DNA from: Bacillota bacterium
GTDB lineage: Bacteria; Bacillota; Clostridia; Christensenellales; CAG-917
Assembly (NCBI GenBank): GCA_023665365.1
Contig: JAMPEA010000001.1
Location: 19,914-83,913, forward strand
DNA length: 64,000 nucleotides
Direction: 5' to 3'
Shown: one piece after another, positions 8,519 to 15,238 of the stretch
Layout of the letters: each line of letters begins with the position of its first letter
Numbering within the stretch: position 1 is the stretch's first letter
Position numbers and translations under genes: made by a program
The notes under the pieces: generated by a model
Told to the model about the DNA's origin: nothing
The model's input: the letters and a program-made list of their open reading frames with translations, nothing else
Database searches by the model: none

Positions 8519-8547
8519 ATTGTAGCAAACTCTTCGTAAAATAGCAA
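8519..8547 (-). promoter_or_regulatory. Promoter of the tyrosine recombinase gene
   Basis: Minus-strand TTGCTA (8542-8547), 17-nt spacer, TACAAT (8519-8524). Only six bases separate the -10 box from the ATG at 8512, which would put the transcription start on the start codon. Confidence 0.55.
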
Positions 8548-8584
8548 TCGGAAGCTCTAATTTTGCGAATAACTTTATAAAATT

Positions 8585-8877
8585 TTAATCATTATTTTTC
8601 AAATTTATTTTCATTACGTCTATGCCCATGAGTACGCCGAAACTGAAACCTGCTACGTAGAAGTCCACTTCGGCGGTGGCTTGGACTGCATCTTGGGCGG
8701 TGCAAAATTCGTTAAAATCGGCGATTAGCTCGGGATTATCGGTATATTTTCATGGAAATTTTGATATTTTTCCATAAACTTTTCAAAGGCTTCGTAGTGT
8801 TCTTGACTGTGTTCGACGGATTCGATATTTCCGTGTTTTCCCATCAGCATTTGTCTTATTGCAGATATGTTTTCCAT
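8585..8877 (-). pseudogene. Small DUF6809-like protein gene, interrupted by a frameshift
   Basis: The gene starts at the ATG at 8877 with a strong AGGAGG site and reads MENISAIRQMLMG onward for about 50 residues before a premature stop. The neighbouring frame continues the protein (DNPELIADFNEF, then TAEVDFYVAGFSFGVLMGIDV) to a stop at 8585. The total of 293 nt is one base short of a whole 97-residue frame, so a single-base loss near 8745-8755 explains it. The pattern of an acidic small protein ending in a GFxxGxxMxI segment resembles DUF6809 proteins of Clostridia, function unknown. It may be a true pseudogene or a sequence error. Confidence 0.6.
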
Positions 8878-8892
8878 AGTACCTCCTGTTTG

Positions 8893-8962
8893 ATGACTAT
8901 TGTCATTATAAAGAATATATGACAAATGTCATTAAGTCAAGCATAATAATGACATTTGTGAT
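8893..8962. promoter_or_regulatory. Three operator-like repeats in the divergent XRE / DUF6809-like promoter region
   Basis: Three 14-bp inverted repeats of form ATGACA-WW-TGTCAT: 8893-8906 (ATGACTATTGTCAT), 8919-8932 (ATGACAAATGTCAT) and 8949-8962 (ATGACATTTGTGAT, one mismatch). Their centres are 26 and 30 bp apart, about three helical turns. A plausible rightward promoter uses 8919-8924 and CATAAT at 8942-8947 (17-nt spacer); a minus-strand TATAAT lies at 8905-8910. The layout resembles a phage-type repressor switch, bound presumably by one or both XRE proteins. Confidence 0.65.
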
Positions 8963-8973
8963 TAAATATTTAT

Positions 8974-9198
8974 ATGAAAAAAATTACTTATGCAGAAAGA
9001 ATTAAACAACTAAGAGAAGAGGACGGCATTTCACAGGCTAAACTTGCAAAAGCGATAGGCGTAAATCAATCTGCTATTGCATTATGGGAGAATGGCAACA
9101 GAAAACCTAATTCCGATGCTATTATCGATTTAGCGGCATATTTTGAAGTTACGACGGACTATCTTTTGGGCGTAAGCGACGATAGTAATCCGCGTTAA
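8974..9198 (+). CDS. XRE family helix-turn-helix repressor
   Basis: 74 residues, almost entirely a Cro/CI-type HTH (residues 8-62: ERIKQLREEDGISQ, recognition region NQSAIALWENG, TTDYLLGVS). Such small proteins bind operator DNA as dimers. By eye it is about two-thirds identical to the next gene. It lies directly downstream of three 14-bp inverted repeats, the likely operators. No clear ribosome binding site precedes the ATG. The base composition is more AT-rich than the flanking core genes, in keeping with acquired DNA. Confidence 0.88.
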   Translation: MKKITYAERIKQLREEDGISQAKLAKAIGVNQSAIALWENGNRKPNSDAIIDLAAYFEVTTDYLLGVSDDSNPR

Positions 9199-9217
9199 TT
9201 AGGAATTTGTATTTATT

Positions 9218-9421
9218 ATGAAAACTTATGTGGAAAGAATTAAAGAATTGAGAGTAGAGGAAGGAATTTCTCAATCGCAACTTGCAAAGGCGACGGGGCT
9301 ATCTCAAAGCGCAATCGCCGCTTGGGAAGTCGGGAAAAACGTAATTAACGCAAACGCAATAATAACGTTAGCTAAATATTTCGGGGTTACGACGGACTAT
9401 CTTTTAGGCGTTAGCGAGTAA
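9218..9421 (+). CDS. XRE family helix-turn-helix repressor, tandem paralogue
   Basis: 67 residues of Cro/CI-type HTH (VERIKELRVEEGISQ, SQSAIAAWEVG, TTDYLLGVSE). It follows its paralogue by 19 bp on the same strand and looks like a tandem duplication with divergent recognition-helix residues (LSQSAIAAW here, VNQSAIALW there), so the two may differ in operator preference. Probably co-transcribed with the KilA-N gene 22 bp downstream. Confidence 0.88.
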   Translation: MKTYVERIKELRVEEGISQSQLAKATGLSQSAIAAWEVGKNVINANAIITLAKYFGVTTDYLLGVSE

Positions 9422-9443
9422 TTTGTGAGGTTAATGAGAGTTT

Positions 9444-10268
9444 ATGGCAAATAAGGAAGTTATTGTAAAAGGCTTTAACATTCATTACCGCGAGTTGAGA
9501 AAAGAAGATTATATTTCCTTGACGGATATTGCTAAATATAAAAATTCGGAAGACCCGCGCTTTACTGTATATAACTGGTTGCGTAGCAAAGAGACGTTAA
9601 GATTTCTTTGTGTATGGGAAGAATTACATAATCCAAATTTTAACCGTGTCGATTTCGATACGGTTACAAAGGATGCGGGTACGCATGCATTTATGATGAC
9701 TCCGTCTAAATGGATAGATAAGTTGAATGGAATAGGACTCACGGTTTCCGCCGGCAAATATAACAGTGGGATATACGCACATCAGGATATTGCGTTCGAG
9801 TTTGCTAGCTGGGTGTCTGCGGAATTTAAGCTATATCTTATAAAAGAATTCCAAAGATTGAAAGTCGAAGAACAAAATACATTAGAGTGGTCTGCGAAAC
9901 GCGAACTAGCAAAGGTAAATTATCGTATTCATACAGATGCCATTAAAGAAAACATCATTCCTGTTTTAACAGAAGACCAGTTACGATACGTTTACGCTGA
10001 CGAGGCGGACTTGTTAAATGTTGCTTTGTTTGGAAAAACCGCGTTGCAGTGGCGAAACGAAAATCCTACGCTTAAAGGCAATATTAGAGATTACGCTACG
10101 GTCGAGCAGTTATTGGTTATAGCAAATATGGAAAGCTACAACGCAATATTAATAGAACAAAATGTGCCGCAATGCGAACGGTTAAAGCAACTCAACAGTA
10201 TGGCAAAATCACAGTTGAGAGTTTTACAGCAGAGTAACTCAAAACTACTTAGCGGTAAATTAAACTAA
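9444..10268 (+). CDS. KilA-N domain protein
   Basis: 274 residues. The N-terminal part (about 10-110) has the KilA-N hallmarks found in phage and plasmid proteins: YISLTDIAKYKNSEDP, WLRSKETLRFL, and later GIYAHQDIAFEFASWVSAEFKLYLIKEF. The KilA-N fold is a DNA-binding module; the C-terminal half (about 150-274) is helical and not recognised. Genes of this type are typical of prophages and genomic islands. It is the last gene of the XRE pair's run and is AT-rich. Its role here is unknown. Confidence 0.85.
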   Translation: MANKEVIVKGFNIHYRELRKEDYISLTDIAKYKNSEDPRFTVYNWLRSKETLRFLCVWEELHNPNFNRVDFDTVTKDAGTHAFMMTPSKWIDKLNGIGLTVSAGKYNSGIYAHQDIAFEFASWVSAEFKLYLIKEFQRLKVEEQNTLEWSAKRELAKVNYRIHTDAIKENIIPVLTEDQLRYVYADEADLLNVALFGKTALQWRNENPTLKGNIRDYATVEQLLVIANMESYNAILIEQNVPQCERLKQLNSMAKSQLRVLQQSNSKLLSGKLN

Positions 10269-10298
10269 TATTGTATATTATTTAGATAAATTGCAACC

Positions 10299-10323
10299 CC
10301 CACAAAACAGCAGGTTTTGTGGG
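10299..10323. terminator. Hairpin between convergent KilA-N gene and sigF
   Basis: Perfect 10-bp stem CCCACAAAAC (10299-10308) and GTTTTGTGGG (10314-10323) with loop AGCAG, between the two stop codons. T runs on either side are weak, so it is a probable but not textbook bidirectional terminator. Confidence 0.65.
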
Positions 10324-10325
10324 TT

Positions 10326-11042
10326 CTATTCCGATATTTCTTCTTTAAATTGCTTTAATATTTTGCTTTCGATTCGGCTGACTTGCACTTGCGATACGCC
10401 GAGTTCTTTTGCAACCTCGCTTTGCGTCTTATCTCTGAAATAGCGCAGAATGATTATCTTCTTTTCGCGCTCGGGCAGATTTTGTATGCAGTCGCGCAGC
10501 ATCAACGTATCGAGGCTTTCGTCGGGGGAGGTGTCGCCGACTATTTTGTCGCCGAGCGATGCGCCGTCCTCGTCGCCGAGAGGCTCGGATAATGATAGCA
10601 AATAGTGGGTTGTATCCATTGCAAAAACTACGTCCTGCGGTTCTACGCCGAAGTGCTTGGCGAGCTCATCAGCGGATGGCTCGGGCTTTCCCGTCTTTTG
10701 CACCTCGTCGATATATTGCGAGATTTTGGCGGATAGGGTTTTAGCCCAACGCGATACTTTGACCGCGCCGTCGTCTCGCAAAAATCTTTTGATTTCGCCG
10801 CTTATCATCGGCACGGCATACGTCGAAAAGCGCACCCCGTAGGACACGTCGAAGTTGGATACGGCTTTGACGAGTCCCATTGCGCCGAGCTGCATAAGGT
10901 CGTCGTATTCCAGCCGTCCGCTAAATCGCTTTACGATTGACTTGATTAAGGGTAGATTTTCGGAAATCAGCTTTTCTTTGGCGTCGTTGTCTCCCGCCTG
11001 CGACTTGGCTATGAGCGAGAGAGTTTCCTCGTGACTAAGCAT
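10326..11042 (-). CDS. sigF: RNA polymerase sporulation sigma factor F
   Basis: 238 residues, the first forespore-specific sigma factor. Region 2 is visible in EYDDLMQLGAMGLVKAV and FSTYAVPMISGEIKRFLRD, region 3 in PSADELAKHFGV, and region 4 in LPEREKKIIILRYFRDKTQ followed by the HTH segment VAKELGVSQVQVSRIE. It is the third gene of the spoIIA operon and overlaps spoIIAB by 8 nt. Activity is normally held by SpoIIAB until septation. Together with spoVA and yunB it shows that the organism has the genes for endospores. Confidence 0.97.
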   Translation of the reverse strand: MLSHEETLSLIAKSQAGDNDAKEKLISENLPLIKSIVKRFSGRLEYDDLMQLGAMGLVKAVSNFDVSYGVRFSTYAVPMISGEIKRFLRDDGAVKVSRWAKTLSAKISQYIDEVQKTGKPEPSADELAKHFGVEPQDVVFAMDTTHYLLSLSEPLGDEDGASLGDKIVGDTSPDESLDTLMLRDCIQNLPEREKKIIILRYFRDKTQSEVAKELGVSQVQVSRIESKILKQFKEEISE

Positions 11043-11463
11043 TTTTGAATACCTTTTTCATTGTGACGGTCGTGCCTTCGCCGACTTTGGAGCGCACTGT
11101 CATTTCGTCGGTAAACGTTTCGATGATTGTAAAGCCCATTCCGCTTCGCTCGTCGTCCGCGCGAGTGGTGAAAAACGGCTCTTTTGCCGCTTCTACGTCG
11201 GCTATTCCGCAACCGAAATCGGTGATGCTTACGCTTATGCTGCGCTCGTTTTCGTCCACTTCCGCAAGCAGTTCGATTATCCCGTTTTCGTCCGGATAGG
11301 CGTGTACGATAGCGTTAGTCACCGCCTCGCTTACGGCGGTTTTAAGGTCGTTGATTTCCTCTAAGGTGGGCGAGCAGGCAAGGGCAAACGTCGCTACCGC
11401 GCTACGCGCAAACGCCTCGTTTTTTCCGTTAGCCAACATTTTCATATCAAAATAATTGTTCAT
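11035..11463 (-). CDS. spoIIAB: Anti-sigma F factor / SpoIIAA kinase
   Basis: 142 residues of GHKL ATPase fold. The N box (AVSEAVTNAIVHAY), G1 box (DFGCGIAD) and G2 region (ERSGMGFTIIET) are intact. SpoIIAB binds and silences sigma F and phosphorylates SpoIIAA with ATP. AGGAG stands before the ATG, 9 nt after spoIIAA. Confidence 0.97.
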   Translation of the reverse strand: MNNYFDMKMLANGKNEAFARSAVATFALACSPTLEEINDLKTAVSEAVTNAIVHAYPDENGIIELLAEVDENERSISVSITDFGCGIADVEAAKEPFFTTRADDERSGMGFTIIETFTDEMTVRSKVGEGTTVTMKKVFKNA

Positions 11464-11472
11464 AGCTACTCC

Positions 11473-11781
11473 TTATCTCACAATCGGCACAAACGAATAA
11501 AGTCCGCTTGTGCGGAATACTTTGTCCACTTGCGGTGGCACGTTTTTAAGCAATAATTCCGCGCGTTTTTGGCGTAGTTTTTTGTAGCGTCCGACTACAA
11601 GCCCGAAACCCGTGCTATCTACAAACGTCACGCCTTTCATATCAAACGTCATCGTGCGAAAACCCTGCGCCTCTATGAGTTTGTCCAAATCCTCGCGCAG
11701 ACTGCGGGCGGTGTACTCGTCGATTTCGCCCACGAGTTTTACGCAAATATCGTTGTCTACTATCTTAAAATCCAAGTTCAT
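11473..11781 (-). CDS. spoIIAA: Anti-sigma F factor antagonist
   Basis: 102 residues with a STAS fold. The phosphorylatable serine lies in VDSTGFGLVVGRYK. Unphosphorylated SpoIIAA displaces sigma F from SpoIIAB. AAGGAGG before the ATG at 11781 sets the start; an upstream in-frame start overlaps that site. First gene of the operon. I looked upstream for a sigma-H promoter and Spo0A boxes, the known controls of spoIIA in Bacillus, and saw none convincing. Confidence 0.95.
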   Translation of the reverse strand: MNLDFKIVDNDICVKLVGEIDEYTARSLREDLDKLIEAQGFRTMTFDMKGVTFVDSTGFGLVVGRYKKLRQKRAELLLKNVPPQVDKVFRTSGLYSFVPIVR

Positions 11782-11951
11782 AGCGCCTCCTTGCAAAGAA
11801 TACCAAAAATCGCGCCGTACTTTTTGTATGCTTTTGTAAGTTATTTTTCTTCATTGCGGAATATTGTCATTTGCAAATACGGCAAAGTTTTAAAAATTCG
11901 TCGGTCGCAAAATTTTCGGTCAAAAAATATTCAAATCTGATTGAAAAATTA

Positions 11952-11980
11952 TTGACATAACTTTTTTTTTATAGTATATT
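11952..11980 (+). promoter_or_regulatory. Sigma-A promoter of the six-gene tRNA operon
   Basis: TTGACA (11952-11957), 17-nt spacer including a long T run, TATATT (11975-11980), about 27 nt before tRNA-Pro. The remaining spoIIAA-tRNA gap shows nothing further that I can support. Confidence 0.8.
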
Positions 11981-12006
11981 GTGTAGGTCGTCAACACAAC
12001 GGTTTT

Positions 12007-12083
12007 CGGGGTGTAGCGCAGCTTGGTAGCGCATCTGCTTTGGGAGCAGAGGGTCGGGAGTTCAAATCTCTTCACCCCGACCA
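12007..12083 (+). tRNA. tRNA-Pro (TGG anticodon)
   Basis: Acceptor CGGGGTG/CACCCCG, anticodon stem TCTGC/GCAGA with loop TTTGGGA, T loop TTCAAAT, encoded CCA at the end. First gene of the cluster. Confidence 0.96.
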
Positions 12084-12125
12084 AACGTAACGCTTGCGTC
12101 AGAGCGACTTCATAGATGATGATTC

Positions 12126-12202
12126 GGGCCTTTAGCTCAGTTGGTTAGAGCAGTCGGCTCATAACCGATCGGTCCGCGGTTCGAGTCCGTGAAGGCCCAC
12201 CA
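12126..12202 (+). tRNA. tRNA-Met (CAT anticodon)
   Basis: Acceptor GGGCCTT/AAGGCCC, anticodon loop CTCATAA, encoded CCA. The anticodon stem lacks the three G-C pairs of initiator tRNA, so elongator Met is favoured; a lysidine-modified tRNA-Ile with the same anticodon cannot be excluded by eye. Confidence 0.9.
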
Positions 12203-12221
12203 AAATCAATCTAAAAAACGT

Positions 12222-12298
12222 GGCCCGGTAGTACAGTTGGTCAGTACGCCAGCCTGTCACGCTGGAGGTCAGGGGTTCGAGCCCCCTTCGGGTCGCCA
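12222..12298 (+). tRNA. tRNA-Asp (GTC anticodon)
   Basis: Acceptor GGCCCGG/TCGGGTC with two G-T pairs, anticodon stem CCAGC/GCTGG around loop CTGTCAC, T loop TTCGAGC, encoded CCA. Confidence 0.95.
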
Positions 12299-12304
12299 AA
12301 CAAT

Positions 12305-12340
12305 TATATGTGGCAGTGACGCTTGTCACTGCCACATATA
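12305..12340. repeat. Perfect 16-bp hairpin between tRNA-Asp and tRNA-Phe
   Basis: TATATGTGGCAGTGAC (12305-12320), loop GCTT, and its exact reverse complement (12325-12340). No T run follows, so it is unlikely to be a terminator inside the tRNA operon. It could mark RNA processing or be an inserted palindromic repeat; it resembles in form the hairpin at 12910-12945. Confidence 0.8.
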
Positions 12341-12366
12341 TGAAAGTCGCAATCAAAACGACAAAT

Positions 12367-12442
12367 GCCTCGGTAGCTCAGGTGGTAGAGCAAGGGACTG
12401 AAAATCCCTGTGTCGGTGGTTCGAGTCCGCCCCGAGGCACCA
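12367..12442 (+). tRNA. tRNA-Phe (GAA anticodon)
   Basis: Acceptor GCCTCGG/CCGAGGC, anticodon stem AGGGA/TCCCT with loop CTGAAAA, T loop TTCGAGT, encoded CCA. Confidence 0.96.
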
Positions 12443-12447
12443 ATTAT

Positions 12448-12523
12448 GCTGGTGTAGCTCAACAGGCAGAGCAACTGATTTGTAATCAGTAGGTTGTTGG
12501 TTCGATTCCGATCACCAGCTCCA
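12448..12523 (+). tRNA. tRNA-Thr (TGT anticodon)
   Basis: Acceptor GCTGGTG/CACCAGC, anticodon stem CTGAT/ATCAG with loop TTGTA region giving TGT, T loop TTCGATT, encoded CCA; only five bases after tRNA-Phe. Confidence 0.96.
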
Positions 12524-12534
12524 AAACTGAATAC

Positions 12535-12598
<64 letters not shown>

Positions 12599-12619
<21 letters not shown>

Positions 12620-12909
12620 CGAAAACACGCGCAAGCGTGTTTTTGTAATTTGTGGGGCAGAGTGGATTTAGCGCAATTACATTGCGCCACCGCTAAGCGG
12701 TGCGAACCACCGTTCGGTGCTGACCGCAAGCGAGGGAGAAGCAAGCACGAAGTATTTGCAAAAACCGAGTGCAGTGGACATAGATAACAAAAACAAATGC
12801 GCGCAACGCGCGTAGATTGCAAAAGCAATCGTTTTGTTATCGTAGACGCTTCGAGCGTAGCGAGCAAGCTCAGCTCTGCGCTATTAAACGAATCCACCCC
12901 TGCCCACCA
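12599..12909. mobile_element. 290-bp hairpin-rich insert bounded by a duplicated tRNA-Tyr 3' end
   Basis: The 21-bp end of tRNA-Tyr (12599-12619) is repeated exactly at 12889-12909. A tRNA 3' end duplicated as a direct repeat is the usual trace of site-specific integration. The interval has no convincing gene. It holds a chain of hairpins: GCGCAAT/ATTGCGC (12671-12687), CACCGC/GCGGTG (12688-12702), CACCG/CGGTG (12708-12719), and a 10-bp closing stem GATAACAAAA (12783-12792) with TTTTGTTATC (12832-12841) that encloses GCGCG/CGCGC and GATTGC/GCAATC hairpins. It may be a deletion remnant, a non-autonomous element or a structured RNA. Confidence 0.55.
12622..12645 (+). terminator. Terminator of the tRNA operon
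   Basis: Stem AAAACACGC (12622-12630), loop GCAA, GCGTGTTTT (12635-12643) followed by further T, starting three bases after tRNA-Tyr. Confidence 0.8.
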
Positions 12910-12945
12910 TGTAAAGCCCAAAACGATTGCGTTTTGGGCTTTACA
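12910..12945. repeat. Perfect 16-bp hairpin next to the second tRNA-Tyr end copy
   Basis: TGTAAAGCCCAAAACG (12910-12925), loop ATTG, exact reverse complement at 12930-12945. It begins on the base after the repeated tRNA end. Confidence 0.85.
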
Positions 12946-13094
12946 ATGAAGCGCCGACAAAAGTCGGCATGAAAAATGAAGACGCACTGCTAATGAAGAC
13001 GCTTGCGCTAATTGGCAGAATTCGGCGCTTCGCTTCATTATTCATTAGGAGTGAAACGACGACTTCATTATTCATTTATTTTAGAGGTGACAAA
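12945..13094. repeat. Foldback repeat mosaic upstream of the four-helix-bundle gene
   Basis: AATGAAGCGCCGA (12945-12957) is mirrored, with a 5-nt insertion, at 13022-13039, so the segment can fold back over about 95 nt; a small hairpin CCGAC-AAAA-GTCGG lies inside. The unit CTTCATTATTCATT occurs twice in direct orientation (13033-13046 and 13063-13076, period 30). Together with the preceding insert this makes about 475 bp without a gene, filled by palindromes. Confidence 0.6.
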
Positions 13095-13451
13095 ATGCGC
13101 GACGATAAACTTTCAATTCAATCTATTGATTTTGCTGTTGAAATTATTAATCTTATCAAAGACTTGAAATCAAAACACGAGTCGATAATTTCTAACCAGA
13201 TAGGTCGTAGTGGTACATCGATAGGCGCAAATATATATGAGGCACAGTATGCCCATAGTAAGTCGGATTTTATCGCTAAATTGCAAATAGCCTTAAAAGA
13301 ATCAAATGAAACGTCTTATTGGTTAGAACTTTTGTTTAAAACTAATTACATTGGCGAATTACAATATAAAAAACTTGAAAGCGCAAATACAAGCATTCGT
13401 GCGATGCTCATCTCGTCGATAAATACGGCAAAGGGCAAAGCTGAAAGCTAA
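13095..13451 (+). CDS. Four-helix-bundle (S23 / rRNA intervening-sequence type) protein
   Basis: 118 residues, all helical, starting at the ATG after GAGGTGA. It matches the S23/bAvd-like family: SIDFAVEIINLIKDL, the conserved QIGRSGTSIGANIYEAQYA, SDFIAKLQIALKESNETSYWLELL, and a basic C-terminal helix. These proteins form small bundles that likely bind nucleic acid; they occur in intervening sequences of 23S rRNA genes, beside retroelements, and as free genes of unknown function. Here it stands alone, after the tRNA cluster and repeat field, with no reverse transcriptase nearby. A longer reading from 12927 would run through the palindromes and is not credible. Confidence 0.85.
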   Translation: MRDDKLSIQSIDFAVEIINLIKDLKSKHESIISNQIGRSGTSIGANIYEAQYAHSKSDFIAKLQIALKESNETSYWLELLFKTNYIGELQYKKLESANTSIRAMLISSINTAKGKAES

Positions 13452-13546
13452 TTGTTTCGCTAACGAGTTGACGGGGATAGATGGAGAGATAAAATAAGTA
13501 TATAGTGCGTTGGATTGTGTGTCTTGCATAGTACTTTTTAGTTTTT

Positions 13547-13589
13547 AGCTATGTCATAGCTTGAAAATACAAGCTATTTATGCTATAAT
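13547..13589 (+). promoter_or_regulatory. Promoter with overlapping inverted repeats before the lipoprotein gene at 13643
   Basis: TTGAAA (13561-13566), 17-nt spacer, TATAAT (13584-13589). Two inverted repeats overlap the -35 box: AGCTATG/CATAGCT (13547-13561) and ATAGCTTG/CAAGCTAT (13556-13577). They share a half, so they could form alternative structures or an operator. Confidence 0.7.
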
Positions 13590-13642
13590 ATTTTTGCTCA
13601 TATAAAGCGATAAAGAGTAATCTATAATTGGTAAAATTTTGT

Positions 13643-14323
13643 ATGAAAAAATTATGGTTAATTCTCGTGGGGGTCATTGTGGCAAATCTTGTTTTGCTCA
13701 CAAGTTGCGTGTACATAGGGCTACCCGCTGAAAAAGTTAAACGCCATAACGAAGCGATTAAGCAACAGTTGCCTGACTTTTCCTTAGATAATTTCAGCGG
13801 AAGTTTTTATTACATACCCGAAAGTGAGGGAAAATCAATTTACTTTTCATCTAAAAACGGGAAAAGAGAATATCTTATAAAGACTAATGAAAAGCTATCG
13901 TATTTTGACGGAATTACAGAAAAAACTTATACCTTTTCTACAAAAGTCGAAGAAAATACATCGGAGAATACAGCAGATTATCAATCGATTGAAAACGATA
14001 TTCAAAATATCTTGGACTTAGTTCATTCCTACAACGGAACGTACGATAAAATCACAAGTATATCGGGTTCGCAAAAATGCGGAGAAGAAGTCTATGACGA
14101 GATAGAACATGACGTCTATTCTATGGAATGGAAATATTCCTCAATCGCGTTATTTCTGTTTTACATAAACACTGAGACATCTGTCCTGCATTCCATCTAT
14201 TTAAGAGACATTTCTGAAAATATGAATGAGGAAAAACCGCATTTTGATTTATTCATTTACTCAAACGAGTCCTTTGTTTCGAGCTTGAAATATGAATATG
14301 AGACACTAAAAAGCGTCTCATAA
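13643..14323 (+). CDS. Putative lipoprotein, function unknown
   Basis: 226 residues. A short basic N terminus and hydrophobic stretch (MKKLWLILVG to LVLLTSC) end in a lipobox with Cys near residue 22, so the mature protein should be lipid-anchored outside the membrane. The rest is mixed polar sequence with no domain I recognise. The start is the ATG at 13643; a TTG 15 nt upstream is in frame. The ribosome binding site is poor although the promoter is good. AT-rich composition and position next to the repeat field suggest accessory status. Confidence 0.7.
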   Translation: MKKLWLILVGVIVANLVLLTSCVYIGLPAEKVKRHNEAIKQQLPDFSLDNFSGSFYYIPESEGKSIYFSSKNGKREYLIKTNEKLSYFDGITEKTYTFSTKVEENTSENTADYQSIENDIQNILDLVHSYNGTYDKITSISGSQKCGEEVYDEIEHDVYSMEWKYSSIALFLFYINTETSVLHSIYLRDISENMNEEKPHFDLFIYSNESFVSSLKYEYETLKSVS

Positions 14324-14427
14324 AAATTATTTTTATAATTTTAAATTACAATTTAGAGGTTAATTGTGTTATTCATTGACAATTTCTCCATATTTACTGT
14401 AATTTCTTAAATATTATAGATAAATTT

Positions 14428-14454
14428 CATCTTAATGACAAGCAAATTAAGATG
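14428..14454. repeat. 9-bp inverted repeat between the two lipoprotein genes
   Basis: CATCTTAAT (14428-14436) and ATTAAGATG (14446-14454) separated by nine bases. No T run; role unclear. The rest of the AT-rich 285-bp gap shows only the promoter at 14516-14543. Confidence 0.45.
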
Positions 14455-14515
14455 CGGAATTTGTTTTACAAAATTATCAAGGTTTTATGTAAGATTATTT
14501 TATTAAGATTGCCTG

Positions 14516-14543
14516 TTGCCAATTTGAGTTCTTGTGTTATAAT
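14516..14543 (+). promoter_or_regulatory. Promoter of the lipoprotein-luxS pair
   Basis: TTGCCA (14516-14521), 16-nt spacer, TATAAT (14538-14543), about 65 nt before the start codon at 14609. Confidence 0.6.
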
Positions 14544-14608
14544 AGGACTGGTTCAATATGATTGCATTGAAAATCAATGGCAAATAAAATGAGTCAAAGA
14601 GGTAAAAT

Positions 14609-15229
14609 ATGAAAAAATCAAGTAAAGTTATTTTGTTGATGCTCGTTGTTGCTTTAACGATTACGTGCTGCGTAGGGCTTGTAGCCTGCGGAGACGGAAA
14701 TAATACCCCTCCGCCGAATGACAGACTTCCATATGCGGGCGAGTATGAGTTTGCGGGCTTCAAGGTTTATAAGTGGGTCAGGGAAAACAATAACTTTATG
14801 ACTGTGCCATACGACGGTGACGAGGACGACGCTTTTGCCGAGTGCTACTTGCATTTCACAAAGGAATACGCTTTGGAGGAAGCGAATAAGCAATCATTTA
14901 CGCTCAACGCCGACGGAACTGCTACTTGGACTGTGCCCTCAAACATAGGCGGCTTTGGCGCGGCGTCCTCGCCGACGCTTAGCGGAACGTGGAATATATG
15001 GATTGATGAGGAAGTCCCATATTTTTCCTATTCATTTAATGACGGCGGTCACACTTACACAAGGGACTACACTGATTTCAGCGAGGCGACCATCGAGTGC
15101 ACGCTGTGGCTGTTGAGCGATTTCCATAGTGATTTCAAATATCAATTTTCGGGCGCTGCGGCACCCGAGGGCTATTCAACTGATAATACATGGGAAATCC
15201 ATGCGCTATATAAAAGAGTAGCCGAGTAA
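14609..15229 (+). CDS. Putative lipoprotein, function unknown
   Basis: 206 residues with a signal peptide and lipobox (LVVALTITCC, then VGLVACGDG; the modified Cys is near residue 27), followed by an Asn/Pro-rich tether. The mature part has repeated aromatic strands such as GTATWTV, LSGTWNIW and a C-terminal YKRV, suggesting a small beta-rich fold, but I cannot assign a family. AGAGGT precedes the ATG. The stop is nine bases before luxS, so the two are probably co-transcribed. Confidence 0.75.
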   Translation: MKKSSKVILLMLVVALTITCCVGLVACGDGNNTPPPNDRLPYAGEYEFAGFKVYKWVRENNNFMTVPYDGDEDDAFAECYLHFTKEYALEEANKQSFTLNADGTATWTVPSNIGGFGAASSPTLSGTWNIWIDEEVPYFSYSFNDGGHTYTRDYTDFSEATIECTLWLLSDFHSDFKYQFSGAAAPEGYSTDNTWEIHALYKRVAE

Positions 15230-15238
15230 CGCTTAAAA

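Noticed and set aside
8974..10268. XRE plus KilA-N as a toxin-antitoxin or anti-phage system
   Set aside because: No toxin-like partner, nuclease or ATPase is present; the gene set is more simply a regulatory remnant of a phage or island.
11782..11951. Sigma-H promoter or Spo0A boxes before spoIIAA
   Set aside because: Only partial matches such as GACGAAT were found; not enough to call.
12927..13094. N-terminal extension of the four-helix-bundle protein
   Set aside because: The extension is translated palindromic DNA; a good ribosome binding site precedes the ATG at 13095.
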